A stretch of 64,000 nt of DNA. Source: Taxawa tesnikishii (nom. ined.) (Eukaryota > Ascomycota > Dothideomycetes > Dothideales). The notes beneath the pieces were generated by a model. It made no database searches and was not told the origin of the DNA. It saw nothing but the letters and a program-made list of their open reading frames with translations. The stretch is from contig JAPDRO010000014.1 of the NCBI GenBank assembly GCA_030247885.1, positions 310,001 to 374,000 on the forward strand, read 5' to 3'. A program made the translations under genes and the position numbers. Positions 46,282-58,100 of the stretch are shown here, one piece after another (within the stretch, counting starts at the first letter, position 1; the number at the start of each line of letters is the position of its first letter).

Positions 46282-46698
46282 ATGGAGCTGCCAGCGCGCG
46301 TTCCGTGGCGTCATGTGCTTATTGCCTCAACGTCTTTCTCATTTCGTTGTGGTCTCAGATGATGCTGACAACCTTCTAGCCATTTAAGGGATCTCTACTC
46401 CAAAGTGGGGACGCTCGCCAGGTACACAAGAGAGAATGAGAGATATTGTGTCTTCGCAAGCATGCACCGCGGAGCAAGGTAAGCAGCAGCTTCACCGGGG
46501 CCATTGACGTCTTGGATTGGTAGGTTTTTGGAGGTCGGATAGGAGGGTGCTGGAGAGGATGACATTGCAGTGAGTGTGGCACTTCTATCGTTTACAAGGG
46601 CAGTAGAATCTTGTAAGAGTGATCTCGAAGAACTTGAACGTCAACTCGTCGCGGTATCAGCTGGGTCCCGCAGATAAACAATCGCACCTGCCGCCGCT

Positions 46699-47169
46699 TT
46701 GGGCTTCTGGCTACCTGCACGCACGACTCCCAGCATATCGACACTAACCACACGTGTGCCCGACCAAGCTCGGAGATGGAATGGTCTTAGCTCTTCCCTA
46801 CGCCCACTACCCGCTGCTTTGGATGGTGGGCACAACGATATTGTTGTGCACACGAAACTTCTCTGCCGTTACTCGTCCGCTATTTCATCGATCGTAAATC
46901 ACGGCACGACATCTGATCCCGCCACAATCGGCTTCTCACTTCTACAACGACCAGACAGCGTCAACCTGCCTGCAGGAGTACAGTATGCGGTGGTGCAGTT
47001 CTGCTACGATCTTGAAACTGTCCGCGCTATGTAGGACTGCCTTTATACACAGGTACTCTTCGATGGAAAACCTAACTATTCCGCCCTCGTCGACCTTTGT
47101 TGCCTCGCCCAAGATCTCAAGATGCCTGCTCTTCACAAAATGGTTCTCAATAGACAGTACCAGTATTGA
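46699..47169 (+). pseudogene. BTB/POZ-domain gene remnant
   Basis: The plus strand encodes GHNDIVVHTKLLCRYSSAIS, the usual strand-helix start of fungal BTB proteins, then FSLLQRPDSVNLPAG, a tag stop (47032-47034) and, in the same frame, LFDGKPNYSALVDLCCLAQD and LKMPALHKMVL, the usual BTB C-terminal helices. The central stretch is shortened and the protein ends at 47167. The stop is one transition from CAG. BTB proteins of this type are highly duplicated in Dothideomycetes and usually act as dimerising adaptors. No ATG with good context precedes the domain. Confidence 0.5.
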
Positions 47170-49121
47170 CCGTTCCAGAAGATGAAGTCCTACGTTCATC
47201 GCGCTTACACCTAGTATTATGTCCTGTGGCATGCAGAAACTGTGTTAGGCAGTGACATAGCCAGGCTACTGTTGAGGTCTGAATGTTGACCATGTTGTGT
47301 TGTTGCAAGCGTCTTACGCGTGTTCAACCCGCTGTCGCAAAACTGCATCGAGGACCTAATGATTCTGTTCCCAGTGTATGGTGTCACATCTTTCACGTTT
47401 CATGAACCAAGAAATGTGAGAAACGAACCCAAACTTTCACCAATTCACACATCCAAAGCTTCAGTCAAATGCCATAGAGAATGAACATGGCTCATGCATC
47501 ACGGAACAACAGCAAGGCACGACTTCGTTCGATCTCGCACACGATTCAGCATGGTCCTTCACGCCGAAGCCAAATTGAGCAAAAACGCGTGAACGAATTC
47601 TATGGGTGGCTAAGGTGCAGTGTCCTGAAGATGGTGGTTGCTGAATTGCTGTTACAAGCGATCGACAGCTTACGCGGAAAGAGATTGCGATACGGCGGCA
47701 AGGATCAAGGACCGATCGTCTACTTGTAAGCGAAGCAGATTCACTTGGAGCGGAAGGGTTTAGCGCACCGCGTTCCGTAGATTCGTTGCTCGTGTCCACG
47801 TTGCCTGAGAGAGGATGCGCCGTGGGGAGATCAGGCAAGTAAGGGCGTCTCCCGTCATCACATCTTCTTGTCGTTCATGAAGGAGGGTTGTGATGGTAGT
47901 GGTAGAGGTAGAACGCCTCTGGCATTTCTTTCACGTTTGCGGTGTTTTAAGTGAGATGACTGGGCTCCATCAAGACGAAACGACTTCTGTCAAGGCGTGT
48001 TCGCGGGAAGCCCCAGTTGGACTGAGCTAAGCTGCGACACGGACCAACGCTCTGCCCTTCCCGCAGCGTTTTGTCGCACGTTGATGGAAACGGTAACGCT
48101 CGGACGGCCGAGACACGTTAAGCCAGCCCAACGGCTAACTGCTATTCGGGGCAACTGGGGGTCACGCTCAGGGTCAGACGGCCTGCACTGCGAAAGATCA
48201 GCACATCAAAGTACTGGCGGGCCCAGCAGCAGCGGACGACTCGCCGAGCTGACAATCCCACGGTCAAGCACCTCCTCACCTTCGCCGTCGCTTGTCCTAT
48301 CGCGCTCGCCTTGTCCTGTTTCGCGGGACGTCCTTTCGCTCGTTTGTTCGACTTCGATCACCTGCAGGCCTGCATCAAGACTCGAGTGGCTGGGACACCA
48401 CTTGGCTACCATTCGTTTGACCACCACTACCACCCTCACGTCACTCGTTCAAGGCCAACGACATTCTGGAATACGCGCCATCCATCTCTGCAGGGCATAA
48501 TCCCCGGTCTTTGCCAATCCCCTCGGTCAGTAGTCTTCCGCTCAGTTGCGCTTCACTCCTCGCCCTTGTCGCACGCGGCCGGCCTCGTTACCAGCGACAA
48601 TAGGCGATCACATCCGTTCGTCCAAGTCTCGTCTGTTCATCAACAGCTGACGTTGTGACACCAGTCTGTACATTCACATAAGACGCTCGACGCGCTCCTC
48701 GGTGCTTGCATCCTTTGCCATCCTCGCACGCGATCTTGACGGCTGCTTCTTGACGAACGCTCCCTTCGCATCTATAGCACAAGGACTTCTGCTTTCGCGT
48801 TTCGCTGCGGTAATGGCTAATTGAAGGGACGACAGAGCACACCGTGTACATTTACAAACACTTTAGTTGGTCCGGAAACCCTACAGGGGACGAGCAGGAT
48901 CTCTGTCGCAGTCTGCTGGCACAAAGTTCCGTTACACCGTTTGGGCTGGGTATTGCGAGCACGACTTGCTGGTTCGCCACACGATAAACCCGACGGGTAC
49001 CTACGTTTCGGTCGCACGACCCGCGTGATTTAGAAACCTGGAAAGGGGCTCTATTTGATCGCATCTGCTACGGCCCCGTACATAACCGACCCAGTCTTTT
49101 CTAGGAGAAGAAAAGCAAACG
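47170..49121. other. Intergenic, nothing supported
   Basis: Nearly 2 kb without a supportable gene. Several open frames of 80-170 codons (for example 47997-48500) are Ser/Arg/Pro-rich and lack domains. The last several hundred bases probably hold the promoter and 5-prime UTR of the gene at 49122. Confidence 0.5.
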
Positions 49122-51883
49122 ATGAGCTACCCGAGTCTAAACCAAGGCGTGCCGTATGGCAGGCCCTCATATGACGCAGGCTCGCACCATGGCTCAGGGC
49201 AGGACAGAACACAGCAGAGGCGAGGTCCTCCTGGATATCCACCACAGGTACAGCAGCGCAACCAGAACATCGGACTCCCGCCTCGAGGTCCACCTCAAGC
49301 ACCCCGCCGCGTGATGTCTCCTCAGGACCACACGTCAAGAAGTCTCCAACCTTCACCTCGGTGGCCTTTGCAGGACGTCAGAGACTCGGGAGAGAGCCAG
49401 TACAGTCAGTACAGCCAAGCAAGTCTGAAAAGCCCTCCTCCACGAGGACCGCCACCCCAAAGACCTCCACGACCGAATGACGCACCATCAATGCTTCAGC
49501 CCGCTCGACCAATGAACAACAGAGATAACACTAGGCAAGGCCAGCCAATACCGCAATATCAGAATCCTTCAAACTACAGCGGCAATAGCCAACAGGGTCC
49601 TGGCGTCTGGGGTGAGGACGGATACACTTCGCCTACTTATCCTTCAGCAAACATGTCGAGACCCATGACCATGTCGTCACGTGGATCTACATCTTCAGAG
49701 TTTTCCTTGCCCGACATTCCTGTCCCGCAAATACCCCCGACCCAGCACGTACAACAACGCCGCCCTCCTCTTGGACCTCCTCCATCTGCCCGCAGAGGAC
49801 CAGCCTCATATTATCCACAGCACGCTCACGTCACGCCCATCGTGGAAGAAACTGACAGCCAGCGGGGTAGCGTAAGGGGACCACACGATTCGAGAAGTTC
49901 ATTCGCGTCGAGCAATGCCATTCCGATAGCCAGAGCAGATTATTACATGGACGATCATCTTGTTACATCTGGCTCAGAGGCCGAGGCCGAGGCCGAGGCC
50001 GAATCTCCTGTTTTCGAAACGCGCCAGGATGGCCGCGAATCTAGGCTAGGTGGTCGGGAAGAACCAGTGGGACTCGTTCGACAGGCCAGTTTAGGAAAGC
50101 GATCAAAGCCCACATTGACGACAATCAAGAGTTCGGACAGCGTCAAAAGCCCGACCTTGCGATCTCCTCCATTGTCACTCAAATCAGTCGAAGCGCCGCA
50201 GCCGTTGAGGACCAAGAAATCTCAGGATACCTTTGGGGATTTAACTGCATCTGATGCGGAAGCCTCCCTTGGTGCCGCCAGAGAAAACACAACTGAACGC
50301 CGGTCTATGCGCAGACCTGCACTGTCCACGAGAACGAACAGCAGCGACGCAATTGGCAAGGCTTCTGTGGACGCTTCGGCATCGGAGTCTGAAAAGTCAA
50401 TCGGGAAGCAGAAGTCAGGCGAGTTACTTTCAGTGCGTGCACCCGCTGCTCGTACCAGACCCAAGTCACCTCTCTCTCAGAGTGACCCCCGTGTGGAGGA
50501 GATCATTGGCGGGCTGGAGAAAGGCGGCGCCTTGACTCCGTCGGCTGCTGAGACGCTGAGGGTTCCGGAAAGAGAGGGAAGTTGTCGGAGAGGGTGGGCG
50601 CAAGACGACCACCGCGGCTCAATGTTGATGCAGTACGAGATGCGGAGGCGCGTGGCAGTCTCACCAGTCTCCCAGATCTCATCCGACGGGCGACAAAGCT
50701 CGCTTCGAACCTGGATCGCGGCAGGACGGCAAGCAGGCTTGGCTTGAACATGTTCGACGATATTGGTGAAAAGGGCAAGTATCCTGAGCAGTCTACCGAC
50801 AAGAGACGTTCGGGCTCCATCTCCGACATTCTGGCTTCGTTTCCTCCACCTGGCCTCGTCACCCCTGGTTCAAGAGGATCGCGCGGCTCGAAACCGCTTT
50901 CACACTGGCCTTCTAGTGGATTGCGACACAGCACGCTACCTTCGGAGAGCGATCCGGGTGAGGATCGACAGGAGAGGAGACGATGCTGTGGAATGCCAAT
51001 GTGGCTCTTTGTGGTTCTGATGCTCATCCTCGTACTGCTCATCGCGGCAGCGATCATCGTTCCCATCGTTCTCATTGTCATACCTCACCAGAACCACAGC
51101 TCGAGCAGTAGCACTGCAGCTTCTTGCGCAAGCAGTTTGCCATGTCAGAACGGTGGCACAAACATTCTCGGCAGCGACGGTAGCTGCCGCTGCCTCTGCG
51201 TCAACGGTTTCACCGGCCAGACTTGTGCGACGGCCTCGGGCGCTGGTTGCACGACCACGGACATTGACGGAACGAACAATGCGACCGTGGGTGATGCCAT
51301 ACCTCGCCTGCTGCAAGATGCCAAGACCAACTTCACGATTGCGCTCGACGGCTCCACTATCCTGGGCCTGTTCTCTGCGACGAACTTGAGCTGCACCTCC
51401 GAGAACGCTCTTGTGACATTCAACGGCCTCTCAGAGCGGTCGCTTGAGGGCCGATCCGAACCCGCCGCTGAGACAGCGCCCACGAAGACCTTGCTGGCAC
51501 GCCAAGACTCCATCTCCGCCACCGTCGCCGCAGCCACAGCAGCCGCAACAAGCAACGGTATAGTCTTCCAGTCCGGCTCGCCGACCGCCACAGCCTCTTC
51601 GTCCGCCGCCTCGTCTTCTGCATCCTCCGATTCCAGCCTGAGCGGAGCGACAAGCATCGACTTCGCACGAGTCGCCGTGTTGTTCGTGCTGCAAGACTCT
51701 GGCGAACTCAACGACGCCATCAGCGCGCAGGAGGCCTTTACGGACTACTTCGGCAGCGGCACGACGGAGACAGGGCAGAGGATCAGCGCGCAGAACATTA
51801 CGCTCGGGGGCGGGTACACTGCCGATCTCGTGACGAGGACGGTCTTGACGGGCAACGGCACCACTGTTGGTGCTTCGACGTGA
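49122..51883 (+). CDS. Single-pass membrane protein with EGF-like module
   Basis: Single exon, about 920 residues. The first about 600 residues are disordered and Pro/Gln/Ser-rich (SPPPRGPPPQRPPRP; an EAEAEAEAE run from four GAGGCC repeats at 49978-50005). A conserved helical stretch follows (RPPRLNVDAVRDAEARGSL, IRRATKLASNLDRGRTASRL), then one membrane span (WLFVVLMLILVLLIAAAIIV) preceded by a basic flank, which suggests a cytoplasmic N-terminus. Outside lie an EGF-like motif (CASSLPCQNGGTN, CRCLCVNGFTGQTC) and a Ser/Ala-rich, glycosylated region. Similar fungal proteins exist without a known role; cell-surface sensing or wall anchoring is inference. The frame changes near 50577 (gggaag): one missing base joins the two parts, and the length is then exact. 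Confidence 0.8.
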
Positions 51884-53247
51884 AAATTTTTGTAGTTGTT
51901 TCCCTTTTCTGTGTCGTGAACGTGCGGCGTTCGAGCGTTTCTTTTCTTACTCGAAGCAAATTCCTTCACGTGCATCTTTTCCATGTATCCTTTTCTCTTT
52001 CGGTCTACCACCTTCTTATTCCTCTCTCTTCTTGTGCGTCTTCGTCCGCCCCGTGCGGCGAGCTGGCGAATATTTTTAGTTGTCAGCTTTCCTTCCTATC
52101 CCAAACAAGATGCGTGGCGATGGGATTAAGGGAGCCGGGCACTACCTTCTTTGGATAAGAGGGTTTTAATATGAACGCATAAAAGGATACCGTTTCTCGA
52201 AACGTATATGGATGAAAGAACCGGCTATTCCCGCTACCTACAGCTCGTGTAGATTAATGCCCGATGAACTACTTTGAGCTTTTTCCCTAACTGGTTTCTG
52301 TGCTGTGTTCGTTAAGCCATGCTCTGATGACATACTAGATAGTCGTTCCGTGCAAGTTGTCAGTCTTAGGCGGTGATGGAACTGCTGAACCTCATTTCCA
52401 GTCAATGCTTCTTTTGGTGCTCCAGTGCAAATGCCGAGTGTAGTTGAACGTGGTAATGTGTTGATTTATGAGGTTGAAAGTTGGATGCAATTGGTTGTTG
52501 AACGTCCAGAAGCGAAGGAATACAATGAGGTTGTAGAAGAGCAAGAACAGAGGAGACACACCACTGACAACCACATACTAAGTGAAAGTCTCAGCCATCG
52601 CAGGTTGGTACGATCGTTTGGAGGTACCTCAATTAAGGTTTCTGTTTCCAGTACTTAGCTCGCACTTGGAGTGTTCGCGTCATGGACGTTTGAGAGCGTT
52701 CTGCTAAGCATACGACCATGTTTCACACTTCTGTCTGGTTTCCTCGAAGGCATTCCATCTTTTCGGACAAGAGACTGTGCCGCGGTTGCGATGGTGTGCC
52801 GTTGTACAGTTGGCACACGTGGTACGTGGGAGATGGTACAAGCTGCCTTCGGGAACTTCGGATGTAAGACGGGAATTGCTCCTGTTTTCGCATTCCGGGG
52901 ATGCGATTTTCCAACCGTATGAGGCGTTCTTGGCGATGACGATGTGTCCATCAAGCTTTCTGCGGCTCTGATTCCGGCGCCCTCGGGTCGAAAATCATCT
53001 GGGGAGATTCAGATTGGGTTAACAGGCCGTCTAACAACCGCGCAGGGACGGAAAGCAATAAGGGCGTTCATTCGAGAGTTACGTCCAGTTACGTCAAATG
53101 ACGCATGCATTCCAAACATCCCCTCTGACAAGCACTTGGATAAGAACAAGATGCTCACTTCCCTTCGTCTTGTATACCCATCAACCATATTGGTCTTCAT
53201 AATCTCAGGCAGCATCGTTACCGGCTGGCGAGCGCCCGACCATCGTA
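51884..53247. other. Intergenic, 3-prime region of the EGF gene and promoter of the TDT gene
   Basis: T/C-rich sequence at 51890-52060 is probably the 3-prime UTR. Open frames of 60-100 codons on both strands (for example 52425-52658) have no domain features. No gene supported. Confidence 0.5.
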
Positions 53248-54742
53248 ATGGCAACGAATATCTTCAAGCTGTCCAACTGGCGGATGCGTATCCTCAACTT
53301 CGAGCCGTCATGGTTCACCATTGCTATGAGTACGACATCGGCTGCGACCTGCAGGTAGCGAACCCGCACGTGGCTAATGGCAGCGTTCAGGTACTGGTAC
53401 TCTGCAACAATGCTTTGTCAACTTCCCATATCCCATTACTGGAGCGCGCCCATGGCTCCGTGATATCGGATACTGTCTCTGGGTATGAAGAACCAGTCTT
53501 CCAGAGTAAGGGTTGCGCCGACGCTCACATGTGCAGATCCTCGAAATCGTTGTCATGGGCTTCTTCGTTGCAACCATTCTGGCTCGCTACATCTGGCACC
53601 CGGCGCTTTTTAAGAAGAACATGCTCGAATTTCCAAATTCTTCGTTCTTGGGCGCCATTCCTATTTCACTCAACACCATCATCGTTGGCATCATATCCTT
53701 CTACGACTACCGATCGTCTGGCCGTTGGGGAGCTTTTGGCCTCTGGTGGGTCTCCCTGGTTCTGTCATTGCTGGTATCCATCGGCCTTTTGAGCACGCAG
53801 ACAATCAGACATGACGAACAGAGCCTTAACTCCGTTGCTGGACTCTGGATCATGACGACTGTCCCCCTGTTCGCTCAGGCTTCAGCTGGTGCTACCATGC
53901 TACCCTACCTCAACACTGAGAGCACCAAAGCTGCTGTCACTGTTTTAATCATCTCCTTCATGTGCTGGGCTTTGGCTCTGGCAGAGGCTAATTTCATCAT
54001 GGGAATTTACTTGTGGCGCTTGATCGCTTACAAGCTTCCCTCGCAACCCCTGCTGGCTTCTGGATTCCTGCCACTGGCTGCTCTGGGTCAGGGTGCATAT
54101 GCAATTCTCCAGCTCAGCGTGTACCTGGCGACATACATCCAGTCCCGCGGTTATGGTCCAACGCAGGTTCATCCGCCTCCGATCCCGGCGAGCACGCTAC
54201 AGGCCACGTCGGAGGTGATTCACTGGATGGGTATCATCATGTGTCTCGCCATGCTTTCACACGCCACCTTCTGGTTGGTACAAGCTGTCGGCTCAGTGAT
54301 CTACATGCGTCCAAAGTCTTTCCAGATCGGCATGTGGTCGTTCGTCTTCCCCTGGGCCTCATACGCGAACGCGTGGGCTTATTTGTCTCGAGACCTCCGC
54401 AACGACGGTATGCGCGGTTGGGCTGCCACGAACATCATGGCTGTCACCATCATCTGGCTTTTCTGTGCCCTCATGACGACTTGGCTCGGCTTGATCAAGG
54501 GCGAGCTCTTCAACGCACCTGGTCTTGAGGACTGGCTTGATGAGGAAGAAAAGCAGCAGACTGAAGGCAAGAGGAACAAGTGGAACGGCACATACAGGAT
54601 GGACGGCCCTGGAAGCATGGATGAGGAGAAAGCGCAGCAAGCACGAGAGAACGGTGAGCAACAGGATGGTGAACAACAAGACGGTCAGCAGCAGAATGGT
54701 CAGCAGAACGGCCAACAGAACGGTGCAAGGAGGAGGAACTGA
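53248..54742 (+). CDS. TDT-family transporter (Ssu1/Mae1-like)
   Basis: Exons 53248-53329, 53391-53482 and 53537-54742, with introns of 61 and 54 bases; 459 residues, no frame break. The start MATNIFKLSNWRMRILNFEP and SWFTIAM, the second exon STGTLQQCFVNFPYPITGA and RPWLRDIGYCLW, and the third exon LEIVVMGFFVATILARYIW match the tellurite-resistance/dicarboxylate transporter fold of ten helices; NSSFLGAIPISLNTIIVGI is the conserved pore segment. Relatives export sulfite (Ssu1) or carry malate (Mae1); the choice cannot be made from sequence alone. The cytoplasmic tail is acidic and ends in a Gln-rich hexamer series (GEQQDGEQQDGQQQNGQQNG). The intron positions were fixed by restoring the conserved WFTIAMSTGT and CLWILEIV joins. 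Confidence 0.9.
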
Positions 54743-55130
54743 TGACCAACATGGGGTTTCATGTTTTTACCTTGTACACATCTATACCACGCTAGCTTAA
54801 TGACCCGTACGTAATGCATAATGGCAGGCTAAGACCGTCAGCTTCCCCAAGCAAGTACCCATCAAACGCGCACAAAGCGGTCTGCTCAGTGCTCGCCTGC
54901 TCGTCTCTGGCAACATGATGATGCCTTGTCCCGTCGTGCGTACCTCAGGCTGATTTCATGAATCGTCCCCAAAAGAGTTAAGTCATGACCGACTTCGTGT
55001 GTCGGATATCCAATCGCGTTCCGCGCCAAGACCTGCGGGGAACGACGCGTCTTTGGCGCGAACTTCGTGCTTCACGATAACCTCGACCGGCTCCAGCTCT
55101 TCGCACTGATATCGGTCAACCACAACAATC
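54743..55130. other. Spacer between the TDT transporter and PDS5
   Basis: A 388-base spacer between two genes on the same strand. It should contain the end of the transporter transcript and the PDS5 promoter; I see no clear TATA box. Confidence 0.45.
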
Positions 55131-58100
55131 ATGGCAAGACTACGCCGCCGCGAACCCAGCCCGGTCGAGGAGCCCGAGGAACGCACTCCGGAACAGACAA
55201 TGGAAGACAGTGAAGACGCGCCGCAGCCGCTCAAGTTCAACGAGCCATTGACGTGGCGCGCCGGCAAGCCCATCGCAATAGCAGAGCTGCAGAGGCGCCT
55301 CAAGGCGCTATATGCCGAGCTCGCACCTATGACACAGGAAGAAGCTGATCGAGAGACACTGGAACCAGTCGCGAAAGAGCTGGCGAACGCGAATCTGCTG
55401 TCGCATAAAGACAAGGGCATCAAGGCGTACACGGCATTATGCATTGTGGAGATGTTCAAGCTGCTCGCGCCGGATGCGCCATACACGGGAGGACAGTTGA
55501 AGGCAAGTAAATATGTTCTCCAAGTTCCTTGCCGCTTGAAGCAGCTTGCGCGTGACCAAGGACGCATTTGGCCATGACTGGCGCGGAGCTTTGCTCACTC
55601 TCGAATCGCGCGCTCGTTGCTAGGGTCGTGCTGGGACATGATTGAATTACCAAACTGACGCGATTGGGGTAGGACATCTTTACACTCCTCGTTACGTCAA
55701 CACTTCCAGCTTTGGGAAACCCTTCCGATCCCTACAATGAGCAACATCTGCAGGTCCTCCGGTCCCTGGATGAAGTTAAAAGCATAGTGCTGCTGTCTGA
55801 TATCCCTGGATCTGATGCGCTCATCGTTAAGCTCTTCGCTGGGTGTTTCGATACTCTCTCAGGCACCTCAAGGATAGATTCTGGGGAAGAGCTTAGCAAG
55901 AATGTCGAATACCATATGACACGCATGCTTTCCACGTTGGTGGACGAATGCGAAAGCTTGCCTAGCCAAGTGATAGACACCATACTCGCGCAGTTCCTGA
56001 GGACAGATCCCAGCACATTTCCCTTACAGACAAGGAAGAACGAGAAGCATGGCATGCTGCAACTCCAGCAACTGCCTCCACCCTACAACATGGCCAAAAG
56101 CATATGCAATTCTTCTCCAGAGAAGATGAGCAGATGCATCAGTCAATATTTCAGCTCGATCATGTTGGACACGTCGGAGACCGTATCGTCGAGCAAAGTG
56201 AAGAAGCTCGCCAACGGCAAGAGGAGAAGAGGCAGCGATGAAAGCGAAGACGAAGACGATGCCAGGCCGGTTCATAGCGAAGAAGACTACAAAGAGCTAC
56301 GCAAAGGCCACCGGTTGCTGCGCGAACTCTGGAGATCTGCACCGGACGTTCTCCAAAATCTCGTTCCGCACTTGGAAACAGAACTCTCGGCGGAGAATGT
56401 CCAGCTACGGTTGCTAGCCACAGAGACCATTGGCGATCTGATATCCGGAATTGGCGCAGCAGGTCCGCCTGCGCCTCCCAAGCTCGACCCTACAGCTTAT
56501 CCTTCGCAGAGCGTCGACCAAGACTCCGATCGCATGACCTCATACAACTTCCTGACGTCCCCGTCAGCGCCTCATGCCTTCTCGTCGACGTATCCTACTA
56601 CTTATCAGAACTTCGTGAACAGGCAGAACGACAAAACCGCCCAAGTCCGCTCAATGTGGGTCGCGTGCGTTGGGCGCATTCTGACGACTTCAGCTGGAGG
56701 TATCGGTCTAGATCCGGACGAGCAACAACAATTCCTCAGATCAATGGCCAGTATGCTCGTTGATCATGACGAACGTGTGCGCCTGGCCGCTGTTCAGGCT
56801 ATTGCGCGCTTCAGCTTCGAGGATATCATACAAAAGCTTGGCTCCCATGGAAGTGTGACCGATGAGGGATCTGTTCTTGCGAATTTAACCGACAGAATCA
56901 AAGATCGCAAACACAATGTCCGAGTAGAGGCGATGGAGCTCCTGGGACGTCTTTGGGGTGTCGCTGCAGGAGCAATCACCGAAGGCAGTGAGAGGGTACG
57001 ACATCTTCTCGGCGCAATCCCATCGAAGATTTTTGGAGCAATCTATATCAACGATCCGGAGCTCAGCGCGCTTGTAAAGCAAGTGCTGTTCGACTCACTT
57101 CTACCGCTTAGTTTCCCCCGATCAAGTCAAAGGGTCAACAACAAGCAAATGGTAGTTCTCAGCGCGTCAGAGACAGTCAGCAGCCAGCAGCAGGTGCATC
57201 TGACGAGCGCCCTCTGGACGCAGATGTGATCCGCGCACAGCGCCTTCTTGTGCTTGTGAGAGATCTCGAACAGAAGGCAAAGACGGTTTTCTATGCCCTT
57301 CAAGGTCGTCAAGCGCAAATGGCAAAATGGGTGGAAGCATTCCTGATACGTTGTGAAGCGTACAATGGCGGAGTAGCCGGAAAGGGCAGCAAAGAAGCCA
57401 AAGACAACCTTGAGAAATACATCGATGCACTCGCCAAAACTCAGCCAGATGTCGTCACAGCCTCCGACAATCTGTGGAAGTTCGCCAAGGTGCACGATCG
57501 CAGGTGCTATCAGTTGACGAGGTTCGCCATGGACCCAGACAGTGATTACAGGAGAGTATACAAGTCTATACGAGAGCTGACAAAGCGTATTGAGGATGCA
57601 GGAGGCAACAAGGCTAGCATGCTCACGACCCTGACACCGCTTCTTCAGCAATCCAGTGTGGTTTTGTACAACAAGAGCCACGTCCCTGCCATTATGGAGT
57701 TTTCCCGGACTGACGACGGCGGGCTCGCGGCGATCGCTCACGAAGTCCTCAACCAAATATCGACTGTCAGTCCAGCGGTCTTCAAGGCTCATGTACGGGA
57801 GCTCTGCGTCGCGTTGGAAAAACAAGCACCAAAGCCAGGAGAAACGAGCGACCCCGGTACCGTTGAGACACTGAAGGCCTGTGCCGGCTTTGCACAGCGT
57901 TATCCATCCGAGATGCCCCGCGACACTAAGTTCTTGCAATCGATGGTGCAATTCGCCGTCCACGGCAATCCCAAGGCAGCGAAGCATGCAGTAACTGTGG
58001 TGTCTGCCACCGAAGAGCGAAGAGACATGTACATCAAGGAAATAGTTACCCAATGCGTTGAGAACTTCACCTACGGCGCCAATGGCTCCCTCTCTAAACT

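Noticed and set aside
47997-48500. 167-codon open frame
   Set aside because: Ser/Thr/Arg-rich without domain or splice signals; more likely upstream DNA of the EGF gene.
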